Assembly: GCF_020748465.1 (NCBI RefSeq)
Contig: NZ_JAHZMP010000003.1
Coordinates: forward strand, 1-64,000
DNA: 64,000 nt
Direction of reading: 5' to 3'
From: Terrisporobacter mayombei
Lineage (GTDB): Bacteria > Bacillota > Clostridia > Peptostreptococcales > Peptostreptococcaceae
Under the pieces are notes generated by a model, which saw only the letters and a program-made list of their open reading frames with translations, was not told the DNA's origin and did no database searches. Shown here piece after piece: positions 25,921 to 33,429 of the stretch. The position numbers and the translations under genes are program-made. Within the stretch, counting starts at the first letter, position 1. Every line of letters starts with the position of its first letter.

Positions 25921-25957
25921 TTATATTCTGTATATGTTGTATATATACAGAATATAA
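25921..25957. promoter_or_regulatory. Likely operator of the GntR-ABC operon
   Basis: TTATATTCTGTATAT (25921-25935) is the exact reverse complement of 25943-25957, with seven bases between. It sits 16 bases before the GntR start codon, where the promoter must be. Twofold-symmetric AT-rich sites of this kind bind YtrA-type dimers. Confidence 0.7.
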
Positions 25958-26000
25958 CACTATATATCTAAGTGTCAATATTCTTTTTATAAAAATCTAA

Positions 26001-26036
26001 AAAAGGAATTGCAAAATTGTTTGCAATTCATTTTTA
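26001..26036 (-). terminator. Intrinsic terminator after the 70-residue gene
   Basis: GAATTGCAAA pairs with TTTGCAATTC (loop CAATT-like) and is followed by T residues on the minus strand. Confidence 0.75.
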
Positions 26037-26040
26037 TTTC

Positions 26041-26253
26041 TTAATCTGTAAATTCAATTATTTTGACATTACTTCTATTAATAGAAAAGTTACTTCCCAA
26101 ATCCCTACCAAATAAAACTAAAGGTGGAACTGAATTTCCTTCATTAAAATCTTCCATCCAATCTATTAAAGATCTAAAATTTCTAACATTACTTTCTTCT
26201 ACTATTCTTTCAAAATTATTATTATATAGTATTCTTATTCTATCTTTTTTCAA
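26041..26253 (-). CDS. Small protein of unknown function (TTG start)
   Basis: A 70-residue soluble protein (MKKDRIRILYNNNFERIVEE at the start) with no family motif I recognise. The start is TTG at 26253, supported by AGGAGAT eight bases upstream. A strong terminator follows the stop. The pattern of alternating charged and hydrophobic residues suggests a small folded domain. No neighbour hints at its role. Confidence 0.55.
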   Translation of the reverse strand: MKKDRIRILYNNNFERIVEESNVRNFRSLIDWMEDFNEGNSVPPLVLFGRDLGSNFSINRSNVKIIEFTD

Positions 26254-26458
26254 TTATCTCATCTCCTAGCCACTTAACTAAGTAATATTATAATTTTATT
26301 TTTGCTATAACTCAATGACCTTATTAATATTACCCAGTTTCACAATAATATAATCTGTGTAATAAGTTGATATAACATATTATTAATAATATTAACATAA
26401 GGTAGTTTTACTTCATAAATTAGAAGAAGATATAAATTTAATGTTGATGGGGGTTATT

Positions 26459-27169
26459 ATGTCTGATTCTAATAATAAAGTTGTTATAGACAGTTTGTCT
26501 GCGAATATAGTTGATAAAAAATCACAAGATAAAGTGATTTTATTAGGCGTTTTTCCTTATGAAAACAGCTCTTATAGCCAAAACCTTGAATTAGTTGTAA
26601 AACCTGAGGTTGGATATCCAGTTAATATACAATTATCTTATTCAGGTTATGATATGCAGCTATTTTGTGGAGATTTTACAAATGACGGTAAAGATGAAAT
26701 TATGGTAAGAGGTAGTTTTGGTGGTTCTGGCGGGTTCGAAATTGGAGTAATATACAAATTTGAAAATAATAAAATCAAAGAAATTTTTAATCAAGATGAT
26801 ATTTCAAAAAACAACCCTTGCAGTGCAAAGTTTAAGGATAATTACAAGGTCCATGTAAGTTGTGGTGAGAAGAAATATTCTATTAATCTAGCGACTAGAC
26901 CAAAAGATTATTTAGAATTAGCTTATGATAAAGACGGAAAAGTGCTTCCTGGTGTGGAGGCTTATGTTGACGCTCCCAGTGCACTTTTTCCAATAAAAGA
27001 CGTGGATAATAGTTACTATGAATTACTTATACAACAAAGAATTGTTGGAGTAGTTAACGCGGATACTTTGGGTATTATTCAAACCCTTTGTGATTTTTTA
27101 AATAATAAATTTAATGTAGTTACTAAAGGATTGTACTTTACCTTCGACTCAGATAACAAAGAAAGTTAA
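26459..27169 (+). CDS. Uncharacterised protein with an FG-GAP/VCBS-like calcium-loop motif
   Basis: A soluble protein of 236 residues I do not recognise by name. Near residue 70 it has CGDFTNDGKDEIMVRG. This is the DxTNDGxDE loop of FG-GAP/VCBS beta-propeller repeats, which often binds calcium. A Gly-rich turn (GSFGGSGGFEIGVI) follows. No signal peptide is seen. Start placed at ATG 26459 because GGGGGT lies five bases before it; two ATGs upstream in frame (26441, 26447) lack a site. A perfect terminator follows. Confidence 0.65.
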   Translation: MSDSNNKVVIDSLSANIVDKKSQDKVILLGVFPYENSSYSQNLELVVKPEVGYPVNIQLSYSGYDMQLFCGDFTNDGKDEIMVRGSFGGSGGFEIGVIYKFENNKIKEIFNQDDISKNNPCSAKFKDNYKVHVSCGEKKYSINLATRPKDYLELAYDKDGKVLPGVEAYVDAPSALFPIKDVDNSYYELLIQQRIVGVVNADTLGIIQTLCDFLNNKFNVVTKGLYFTFDSDNKES

Positions 27170-27170
27170 T

Positions 27171-27211
27171 AAAGAAAAGGTTGAACTATTACATAGTTCA
27201 ACCTTTTCTTT
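27171..27211. terminator. Convergent bidirectional terminator
   Basis: AAAGAAAAGGTTGAACT pairs perfectly with AGTTCAACCTTTTCTTT, between the stops at 27169 and 27213. Confidence 0.92.
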
Positions 27212-27212
27212 A

Positions 27213-28331
27213 TCACAAATTTTGAACCTTTTTATTCACTTTTAATTTAACAAAACTTATAATAAAAAGTATTATTGATAAAATAATCATTGCATTTAGA
27301 TATGTATTTATAGTACCTAAATTATTAGTTCGTTGTAAGTTTTCTATACAAATACTAACCCATCTAGTCGGCATAAATACCCCTATTTCTTGAAATTTTT
27401 CAGGCATTATATTGAAATCCCAAAATACTCCACTTAACATACAGCAAGGAACTGTTATAAGTATATTTAACATTGATGATGTATATCTACTTCTGGTAAA
27501 ACTAACTATACATAAATTAAAACTTAGTGCAACAAGATTTAGTAACAGCATAACGACTAAGAAGTTTATACTATTCTCCATACCGAAGTCTATATTAAAG
27601 ATTCTTAATAAAACATAGTATATTAAAGTTGTCATGGAAGACATTATATAAAAAACAAATATTAATGAAACATAATATTTCCATTTACTAATTCCATAAC
27701 TAAGTGTCTTAATTTTTGTTTTATTTTCTTGATCCTCTATTAAAAAATTTGATATATTTCCAGCTACAATAAATATGATAAATATAATTAGTCCCAATGA
27801 GCTTCCTATTTCTGGTCTTTTTTCATTAACATCATTTAAACTAAGTATTGTGTTTTTATCATTATAATCTTGGTTTATTTTTTTAAATTTATTTATATCT
27901 CCGTTGCTCATTTTTCCAATCATAGACAAGTCTTCACATTTCATATCTATCATGGACTGAACAACTAATTTTACATCATTTTCATTAATAGTTTTGATTT
28001 TTATTTCATTATCTTGTGAGTTTAGCAATTTATTTTGAAAATCATCATCTATGCTCACAGTCATTTGAATTTGCTGTGTGATCAATAAAATTTCATAATC
28101 TTCTTCTCTTATTTTTATACTTTGAATACCTTCCAAATCATCAATAGTTTTTATTATTTCCTTCGACGCATAGGAATTATCATTGTCTATTACACCTACT
28201 TTGAATTTGTATTCCCCTGTAAATTCAAAACTAAAAAATATAGCTATAAAGACAGGTACAATGACTCCAACTATTACATAACTTTTCTTTTTCATCAATA
28301 CTCTCATTGTATTTATTATTAATCTAATCAA
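27213..28331 (-). CDS. ABC-2 type transporter permease (second of a pair)
   Basis: A 372-residue permease. One N-terminal membrane helix (about 16-34) is followed by a long extracytoplasmic loop of about 150 residues (starting EFTGEYKFKVGVIDNDNSYA) and then five or six helices in the C-terminal half. This is the layout of ABC2_membrane_3 drug or polymer exporters. Its start overlaps the end of the preceding permease gene by eight bases, so they probably form a heterodimer. No ATPase gene is adjacent. Confidence 0.82.
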   Translation of the reverse strand: MIRLIINTMRVLMKKKSYVIVGVIVPVFIAIFFSFEFTGEYKFKVGVIDNDNSYASKEIIKTIDDLEGIQSIKIREEDYEILLITQQIQMTVSIDDDFQNKLLNSQDNEIKIKTINENDVKLVVQSMIDMKCEDLSMIGKMSNGDINKFKKINQDYNDKNTILSLNDVNEKRPEIGSSLGLIIFIIFIVAGNISNFLIEDQENKTKIKTLSYGISKWKYYVSLIFVFYIMSSMTTLIYYVLLRIFNIDFGMENSINFLVVMLLLNLVALSFNLCIVSFTRSRYTSSMLNILITVPCCMLSGVFWDFNIMPEKFQEIGVFMPTRWVSICIENLQRTNNLGTINTYLNAMIILSIILFIISFVKLKVNKKVQNL

Positions 28332-29472
28332 AACTTCTACCTGCCTTTAGTTTTGACATTAAACTTCCTATAATCAACATTAACACTGATAAGCTCAAGG
28401 AGATAAATATGGAAATAATATAATATTTTGTTTTCATATCATAACTTAAGCTAAGTATAGATATGTTTGCCCAATAACTTGGCATAATTTCAGACAGAAA
28501 ACTTGTGGCTCTCACTGATTTTACTAAACACATAGGTACGTAAGAACCACCTAAAAACCCCATAATTATAATTAGTATATTATTTGCTATATAACAAGTT
28601 TTTTGATTTGAGAAAATCATAGACATAAATATTCCAAATGCAGAACTAAATATTATAAGAGAAATTAATACCATAAAAATATATAATAAATTTCCTCCCC
28701 AACTTACATTGAAGAACTTAGTACTAAATATATAAACTATGATTATCTGTAAAACACCTACAATTATTCCTAAAGATACCTTTGATAATAAGATACTGAT
28801 TTTCTTTGTGTTAGATATTTTAGGTCTTGTCATTGTATGTAAAGGTCGCTCCTTATACATGGATATGGACGTAAGGATGGATATGTATAAAATAATTAAA
28901 ATAAGTTCTGCGAAGGTGTAATATGTAAAGGAGTTTACTTGTTTTTTATTTATATTTTCATCTTTTAACAATATTTTAATTTCATAATCTAAAACATCTT
29001 TCATTTGTTGCGGATTTGATTTATAAATTGCTTGTAGAAAAGTATATTTTTTCATATATTGCTCGTACAAATTTCTAAATACTGTGCTTTCTGTACTCTC
29101 TTTTTTTTCATTTCTAAAATAATTAATATCATTATCATAAATGTCTATAAGACAAATTGCTTTATTATTATTTACATCATTTATTGCTTCTTTATAATTA
29201 TTACTTTCTATAAACTTAACATTTGTGTTTTTTTCAAAATGAATCATGAAATCATAGAAACGTTGCAAGTCAACCTCATTTTCAATTGGGGCATTGACTC
29301 TATAATATATAATCTTATTGTTAAATATATTTTTATCCATGTTCATAGGTTCATTGAGGGATTTTCCCATTATAAAAATAAGGATTACTGGGAATATGAT
29401 CATCATAATTACGTTAATTTTACTTCTAAAAAACAGCTTAATTTCTTTTTTTATAAGAGTTAATAGAATCAA
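28324..29472 (-). CDS. ABC-2 type transporter permease (first of a pair)
   Basis: A 382-residue permease with the same layout as its partner. It has a basic cytoplasmic start (MILLTLIKKEIKLFFRSKIN), one helix, a ~150-residue outer loop, then five or six helices including NILIIIMGFLGGSYVPMCLV. GGAGG precedes the ATG. Transporters of this kind need an ATPase. None is encoded within 2 kb, so it must come from elsewhere or has been lost. Confidence 0.82.
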   Translation of the reverse strand: MILLTLIKKEIKLFFRSKINVIMMIIFPVILIFIMGKSLNEPMNMDKNIFNNKIIYYRVNAPIENEVDLQRFYDFMIHFEKNTNVKFIESNNYKEAINDVNNNKAICLIDIYDNDINYFRNEKKESTESTVFRNLYEQYMKKYTFLQAIYKSNPQQMKDVLDYEIKILLKDENINKKQVNSFTYYTFAELILIILYISILTSISMYKERPLHTMTRPKISNTKKISILLSKVSLGIIVGVLQIIIVYIFSTKFFNVSWGGNLLYIFMVLISLIIFSSAFGIFMSMIFSNQKTCYIANNILIIIMGFLGGSYVPMCLVKSVRATSFLSEIMPSYWANISILSLSYDMKTKYYIISIFISLSLSVLMLIIGSLMSKLKAGRSFD

Positions 29473-29926
29473 GTTTTGTCCTCCTTATTTACTAAGTTTT
29501 TAGATTTTTCCCAATAAAATTTAAAATACTTTTTCATAAGTATTAATATCATTTTATTTTTATGTACTATTAATATTTATGAATTTATAAAGTTGTCTAT
29601 TACTAGTAAATTTATGCATTTCTTTTATTCTATTTAAGCACTTCTTTTAAGTAATCCGCTTTATTATTTGACTCTATTTCATAATACAAGCTATCTGATT
29701 CTTCATTGTTTGTGCAATCAGGTATTAAGTGTAAACAAATATTAAGTATTTTTTAATCTGGCTCATGTTTTTATTAATATAATAACGGTTTAGATTTTAA
29801 TTTTTGGACATAAAAATAGAAATTGTTAAAAATCTAAAATAGTTACAACAATCCTTTAAGGATTTAGATTATTTATTAGTTGTAAATTTGATATACAAGA
29901 TAAGAATATTAGTAATATAATAATAA
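29473..29926. other. AT-rich intergenic stretch with a short coding remnant
   Basis: Most of this stretch shows nothing but AT-rich sequence. On the minus strand, 29752 to 29630 stays open for 40 codons to a stop and reads like real protein (LIPDCTNNEESDSLYYEIES, then NNKADYLKEVLK). It has no start codon or ribosome binding site, so it may be the tail of a lost gene. I cannot assign a family. Confidence 0.35.
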
Positions 29927-29956
29927 AAATACACCTCTATTTTAAGAGGTGTATTT
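29927..29956 (-). terminator. Intrinsic terminator after the OB-fold gene
   Basis: AAATACACCTCT pairs with AGAGGTGTATTT around a six-base loop. T residues follow on the minus strand. Confidence 0.88.
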
Positions 29957-29999
29957 CAACTACTACTCCATAATATTTATCTTAATAAGCTTTTATATA

Positions 30000-30299
30000 T
30001 TATTTAAAATATCTAATATCTATAAGAAATTTATTTTCTTCTCTATAAAAATTCCCGTAAATAGTTATACCTTTTCCTTCATATATATTTTCTATATATT
30101 TAATACATTTTGGCGTAATATCATATGCCACAGCTTCTAGTTTATATGTATCATTACCTTTTAGTTTCATTCTTAAAATACTATTTTTTTCGTCAAATTC
30201 AACATGTGATATTATTCCTTTTAGTTTTATATATTTACACTCATATTTTTTATCTGACCAATATTCACTTTTTTTATAGGCATCTAATAACTTCTCCAC
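30000..30299 (-). CDS. OB-fold (tRNA_anti-like) domain protein, probably the C-terminal half of a split gene
   Basis: A 99-residue open frame starting at a GTG with no clear ribosome binding site. Its pattern LLDAYKKSEYWSDKKYECKY, then IKLKGIISHVEF, ITPKCIKYIE and GKGITIYGNF fits the extracytoplasmic OB-fold family called tRNA_anti-like (typically AxxLxxAYxxNxxxADxxYKGK...VTGxV). The domain really begins a few codons before the GTG, right after a stop. Members of that family usually have an N-terminal membrane anchor, which is present in another frame just upstream (30314-30508). See the finding on a one-base split. Confidence 0.6.
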   Translation of the reverse strand: MEKLLDAYKKSEYWSDKKYECKYIKLKGIISHVEFDEKNSILRMKLKGNDTYKLEAVAYDITPKCIKYIENIYEGKGITIYGNFYREENKFLIDIRYFK

Positions 30300-30313
30300 A
30301 TCTACTTCTATCT

Positions 30314-30508
30314 TTACTTTTTACTTAAACTAAAGATATTATTTATGAATATGAGTATTATAAATGTTGCAATACAATAAGGTATAATAATATCCATAAT
30401 ACTACTATGAAAAAATATCATTGCTAGAAATATTAATACGGATGAATATATTATTTCCTTTGAATCTGGTAAAATATTTAATTTACTGCACCTAATTATT
30501 TTTTGCAA
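30314..30508 (-). CDS. Two-helix membrane segment, probably the N-terminal half of the split OB-fold gene
   Basis: A 64-residue frame with two membrane helices (about 20-36 and 42-58 in IIYSSVLIFLAMIFFHSS and ATFIILIFINNIF). The start is placed at TTG 30508 because AGGAGG lies seven bases before it; the ATG at 30550 has no site. The frame ends at a TAA in an A-rich tract, and the next frame continues with the OB-fold domain. It may be a separate small membrane protein, but fusion after one added A gives a normal-looking anchored protein of 169 residues. Confidence 0.5.
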   Translation of the reverse strand: MQKIIRCSKLNILPDSKEIIYSSVLIFLAMIFFHSSIMDIIIPYCIATFIILIFINNIFSLSKK

Positions 30509-30607
30509 AGCATTCCCTCCTCTTAAAATAAATTTGACTTCTAGTAACAATTAAAACTCTAGTTTTTGGACATCTTTTAATTTATTGTAATTATCATAAG
30601 TATTAAA

Positions 30608-30647
30608 AAAGTCCCTTATTATGTAAAATAACATGTTAAGGGACTTT
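30608..30647 (-). terminator. Intrinsic terminator after brnQ
   Basis: AAAGTCCCTTA pairs with TAAGGGACTTT around an 18-base loop. T residues follow on the minus strand. Confidence 0.85.
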
Positions 30648-30669
30648 GTATTTTATTTAATTTAAAATT

Positions 30670-31971
30670 CTATGCAGTAACATCTTGTGAATCAGATTTA
30701 GAATTAGAGCTATTTGATTTAATAAAGAATCCTATTGCTGATGCAACTAATACTGGTACTATCCAGTTAAATCCTAATGAGTGTAATGGTAAACTGTTTA
30801 TTACTGGAACTTTCACACCAAAACCAACCAATATATTTAAGAATCCCATTACTAGTGCTGTATATGTTGCAAATTTAAATATATTATTATTTTTAATAAA
30901 TTTTCCTAATAAAGTAAATACTACTAACACTATTGTTGGTGGGTAGATTACTGTTAATATAGGAGCTGAGAATTTAATTATTGTATCAACTCCAAAGTTA
31001 GAAACTACTAAACTAAATAGACATACTACAATTACTATTGTTTCGTACTTTATTTTATTATTTGAAAGCTTTGAAAAATATTGTCCAGTTGCAGATGTTA
31101 AACCTATTGCTGTTGTTAAACAAGCAAGAGTTACTATTATTCCTAATATAACTTTTCCTGGGAATCCTAATAAATTCTCTGTTATAGCAACTATTAGCCC
31201 AGCTTGTGATACGTTTGAGTCAAACATAGTTGATACTGTAGCACCAAGGTAAGTAAGTCCACCATAAACTATGAATAATCCTGCTGCTGCTATTAATCCT
31301 GCTTTAAATGTTATATTTATTTTTTCTTCTTTTTTTGTATATCCCTTATTAGCTATAGTTGTAAATATTACAGCTGATAAAGATACTGCTCCTAGAGCAT
31401 CTAATGTTTGATATCCTTGGAATATACCTTCAGAGAATACACCATCTATAGTTGCTGGTTCTATACTTCCTAAAGGATTAAATACTCCTACACCTATTAA
31501 TGCTAATAATGCAATTAAAAGTGCTGGTGTTAAATATGCTCCGATTATATCAACCACTTTTGATGGTCTTATTGTTAATACTAATGTCACGCCGAAGAAT
31601 ATTATTGAAAATATTATTGAACTGAAACCACTAAATATTGGTTGAACCCCCATTTCAAATGTTGTAGCTGCTGTTCTTGGTATAGCAAGAAGTGGTCCTA
31701 TACAAATCATTATTGAACATGCTAGCACTAGTGATATCTTGTGGCCTGCTCTTGAAAATATTCTATCAACATCTCCATCGCATTTTGCTATTGCTAGTAT
31801 AGCTAAAAGAGATAAACCTGCATCTGCTAATATAAATCCTGTAAAACCAGTTATCCAACTGCTTCCTGATATAAGTCCTAAAAATGGTGGGAAAATTAAG
31901 TTACCTGCTCCGAAAAGCATTGCGAACAATGCAAAACCTGTTATTATAATATCTTTATTCCTTTTATTCAT
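30670..31971 (-). CDS. brnQ: Branched-chain amino acid:cation symporter
   Basis: A 433-residue LIVCS-family transporter with about twelve membrane helices. It imports leucine, isoleucine and valine with Na+ or H+. Family hallmarks are the N-terminal GFALFAMLFGAGNLIFPPFL stretch and the GYQTLDALGAVSLSAVIF segment near residue 185. AGGAGG precedes the ATG. A sigma-A promoter and two CodY-box matches lie upstream, so repression by CodY when branched-chain amino acids and GTP are plentiful is expected. Confidence 0.95.
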   Translation of the reverse strand: MNKRNKDIIITGFALFAMLFGAGNLIFPPFLGLISGSSWITGFTGFILADAGLSLLAILAIAKCDGDVDRIFSRAGHKISLVLACSIMICIGPLLAIPRTAATTFEMGVQPIFSGFSSIIFSIIFFGVTLVLTIRPSKVVDIIGAYLTPALLIALLALIGVGVFNPLGSIEPATIDGVFSEGIFQGYQTLDALGAVSLSAVIFTTIANKGYTKKEEKINITFKAGLIAAAGLFIVYGGLTYLGATVSTMFDSNVSQAGLIVAITENLLGFPGKVILGIIVTLACLTTAIGLTSATGQYFSKLSNNKIKYETIVIVVCLFSLVVSNFGVDTIIKFSAPILTVIYPPTIVLVVFTLLGKFIKNNNIFKFATYTALVMGFLNILVGFGVKVPVINSLPLHSLGFNWIVPVLVASAIGFFIKSNSSNSKSDSQDVTA

Positions 31972-32013
31972 TGTGACCTCCTAATTTGAATCCGTATTTC
32001 GTTTCATATCTGT

Positions 32014-32043
32014 ATTATATACGACATCTATTTGAATAGTCAA
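32014..32043 (-). promoter_or_regulatory. brnQ sigma-A promoter
   Basis: TTGACT (32038-32043), 18 bases, then TATAAT (32014-32019) on the minus strand, about 40 bases before the start codon. Confidence 0.7.
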
Positions 32044-32052
32044 TAAAATTAT

Positions 32053-32067
32053 AATTTTCTGTATATT
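32053..32067. promoter_or_regulatory. Weaker CodY box next to the brnQ -35
   Basis: The plus strand reads AATTTTCTGTATATT, two mismatches from the CodY consensus AATTTTCWGAAAATT. It lies ten bases upstream of the -35 element. Confidence 0.55.
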
Positions 32068-32117
32068 CAAATTATAAAACCAATATTAAAATTGAATATT
32101 TATTCTGAAAAAAAGGT

Positions 32118-32132
32118 AATTTTCAGAAAATT
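32118..32132. promoter_or_regulatory. CodY box, perfect consensus
   Basis: AATTTTCAGAAAATT matches all 15 positions of the CodY consensus. It lies 75 bases upstream of the brnQ -35. Apart from these sites and the terminator of the next gene, the 305-base gap holds only AT-rich sequence. I see no T-box. Confidence 0.8.
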
Positions 32133-32191
32133 TAGATTAATATTTATATTCTAAATTATTTTTATATTTTTTTTTTGATTTTTTCAACAAA

Positions 32192-32228
32192 AAAAGACTT
32201 GGTAAAACCTCCAAATCTTTTTTTAACA
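32192..32228 (-). terminator. Intrinsic terminator after the 107-residue gene
   Basis: On the minus strand AAAAAAGATTTGG pairs with CCAAGTCTTTTTTT around an eight-base loop. Confidence 0.75.
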
Positions 32229-32276
32229 TATATTTAACATACATTTATTATAACATAATAATTTTGACATTCATAA

Positions 32277-32600
32277 TTATTTAATATATATAAATCCTTT
32301 AACTGATTTTACTTCTACTTTTTTTCCTAAATATACTTCTAATGCATCAGAATATTTTTCGAAGTCTGATTTCCCAAGGCCTATGGGGCACCATATTTTG
32401 TAAACGTTTTCTTTTTTGTTTAAAATAGTTTCCACCACTGTCGGATATTCTTGATCTTTATTGCAAAGGCCTACTTTGTTAAAAAATATATCCAATGGTT
32501 CCTTTTTTTCTTCTTTTTTTCTAAATGCCTTGACTATAATTTCTCCAGTACCCCAAATTCCATCAAATATAATTTGAAGCAAATTTCCACCGCTACTCAT
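32277..32600 (-). CDS. Uncharacterised protein with weak similarity to an FtsK/SpoIIIE N-terminal segment
   Basis: A 107-residue protein. Its C-terminal half (VYKIWCPIGLGKSDFEKYSD then ALEVYLGKKVEVK) recalls the small domain in front of the ATPase in FtsK/SpoIIIE-type translocases of conjugative elements (xxPxGLSxxDFEK). There is no Walker motif and no element around it. It may be a free-standing version of that domain or a leftover. GGGGAGAT precedes the ATG and a terminator follows. The similarity is from memory and needs a profile search. Confidence 0.5.
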   Translation of the reverse strand: MSSGGNLLQIIFDGIWGTGEIIVKAFRKKEEKKEPLDIFFNKVGLCNKDQEYPTVVETILNKKENVYKIWCPIGLGKSDFEKYSDALEVYLGKKVEVKSVKGFIYIK

Positions 32601-32684
32601 TGAATAATCTCCCCTTCACAAAGTAATATGAAATATTCATGATAATTTTTTCTATATTTCTAAATATTCACAATTTACTTTCTT

Positions 32685-33296
32685 TTAAATTTTCACAATA
32701 ATTGGAAAATGATCTGAATAGAATACTTGGTCAACTTCATAGGATTTTATATTAATTATTGAGCTTACAAACACATAATCTATCCTTGAAGTTTTAAATG
32801 TTGGATAAAAATCTTTACATAAATATTGAGCTACATCTTTATAAGAGTCTAAACTAATATTTTTTTCATTAAAATCACCACAAATCACAATATTTTTTTT
32901 CTGTATTTTAGCAAAATCTAAAATTTCACTTATTTGTGTCTGCCTTTCTTCCATATCCAATCCTAAGTGAGTATTTATAATAGTTTTATCATCTATGTCT
33001 ATGCTCAATAATCCTCTTTGTTCTTTTTTGCTGCTTAGCAATACATGAGAGCTATAATTTATTTTATTTTTACTTAATATACATATACCAAATTTCATTT
33101 TCTTATTATTTACATGCAATCCAAATACTCCATCCATCTTTAACAATACTTTCATAAGTTGAAATTGATAATATAAAACTTCTTGAAGACAAATAACATC
33201 ACAATCTAAGGATTTTAAATAGCCTATAAGTTGAAATAAGGTAATTCTTCTAAATTCGTCCATACCTTTATGTATGTTGTAACAAGCTAGCTTCAA
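32685..33296 (-). CDS. Endonuclease/exonuclease/phosphatase-family protein
   Basis: A 203-residue metal-dependent hydrolase of the DNase I/AP-endonuclease fold. The fold's catalytic residues are all present: ACYNIHKG near residue 4, ICLQEV near 35 with the metal-binding Glu, INTHLGL near 108, CGDFNE near 139, and YSDHFPI at the C-terminus with the Asp-His pair. Length is short for the family. The substrate (DNA, phospholipid or phosphoester) cannot be told. It stands upstream of the 107-residue gene in the same direction. Confidence 0.88.
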   Translation of the reverse strand: MKLACYNIHKGMDEFRRITLFQLIGYLKSLDCDVICLQEVLYYQFQLMKVLLKMDGVFGLHVNNKKMKFGICILSKNKINYSSHVLLSSKKEQRGLLSIDIDDKTIINTHLGLDMEERQTQISEILDFAKIQKKNIVICGDFNEKNISLDSYKDVAQYLCKDFYPTFKTSRIDYVFVSSIINIKSYEVDQVFYSDHFPIIVKI

Positions 33297-33381
33297 ATTT
33301 TTTCACCTCCTAATCATAGGTTTATTACAAAATAATATTCATAGAATTAGATAATTATCCTTTTAAATTTTTTTATAATAA

Positions 33382-33408
33382 AAAGAAGACAAATAAATTG
33401 TCTTCTTT
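33382..33408 (-). terminator. Intrinsic terminator after hydG
   Basis: AAAGAAGACAA pairs perfectly with TTGTCTTCTTT around a five-base loop. Confidence 0.88.
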
Positions 33409-33429
33409 AATATATACTTATTTCATAAA

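Noticed and set aside
31972..32276. T-box or other riboswitch before brnQ
   Set aside because: No AGGGTGGNACCGCG-type sequence and no aptamer-like blocks. CodY boxes explain the regulation better.
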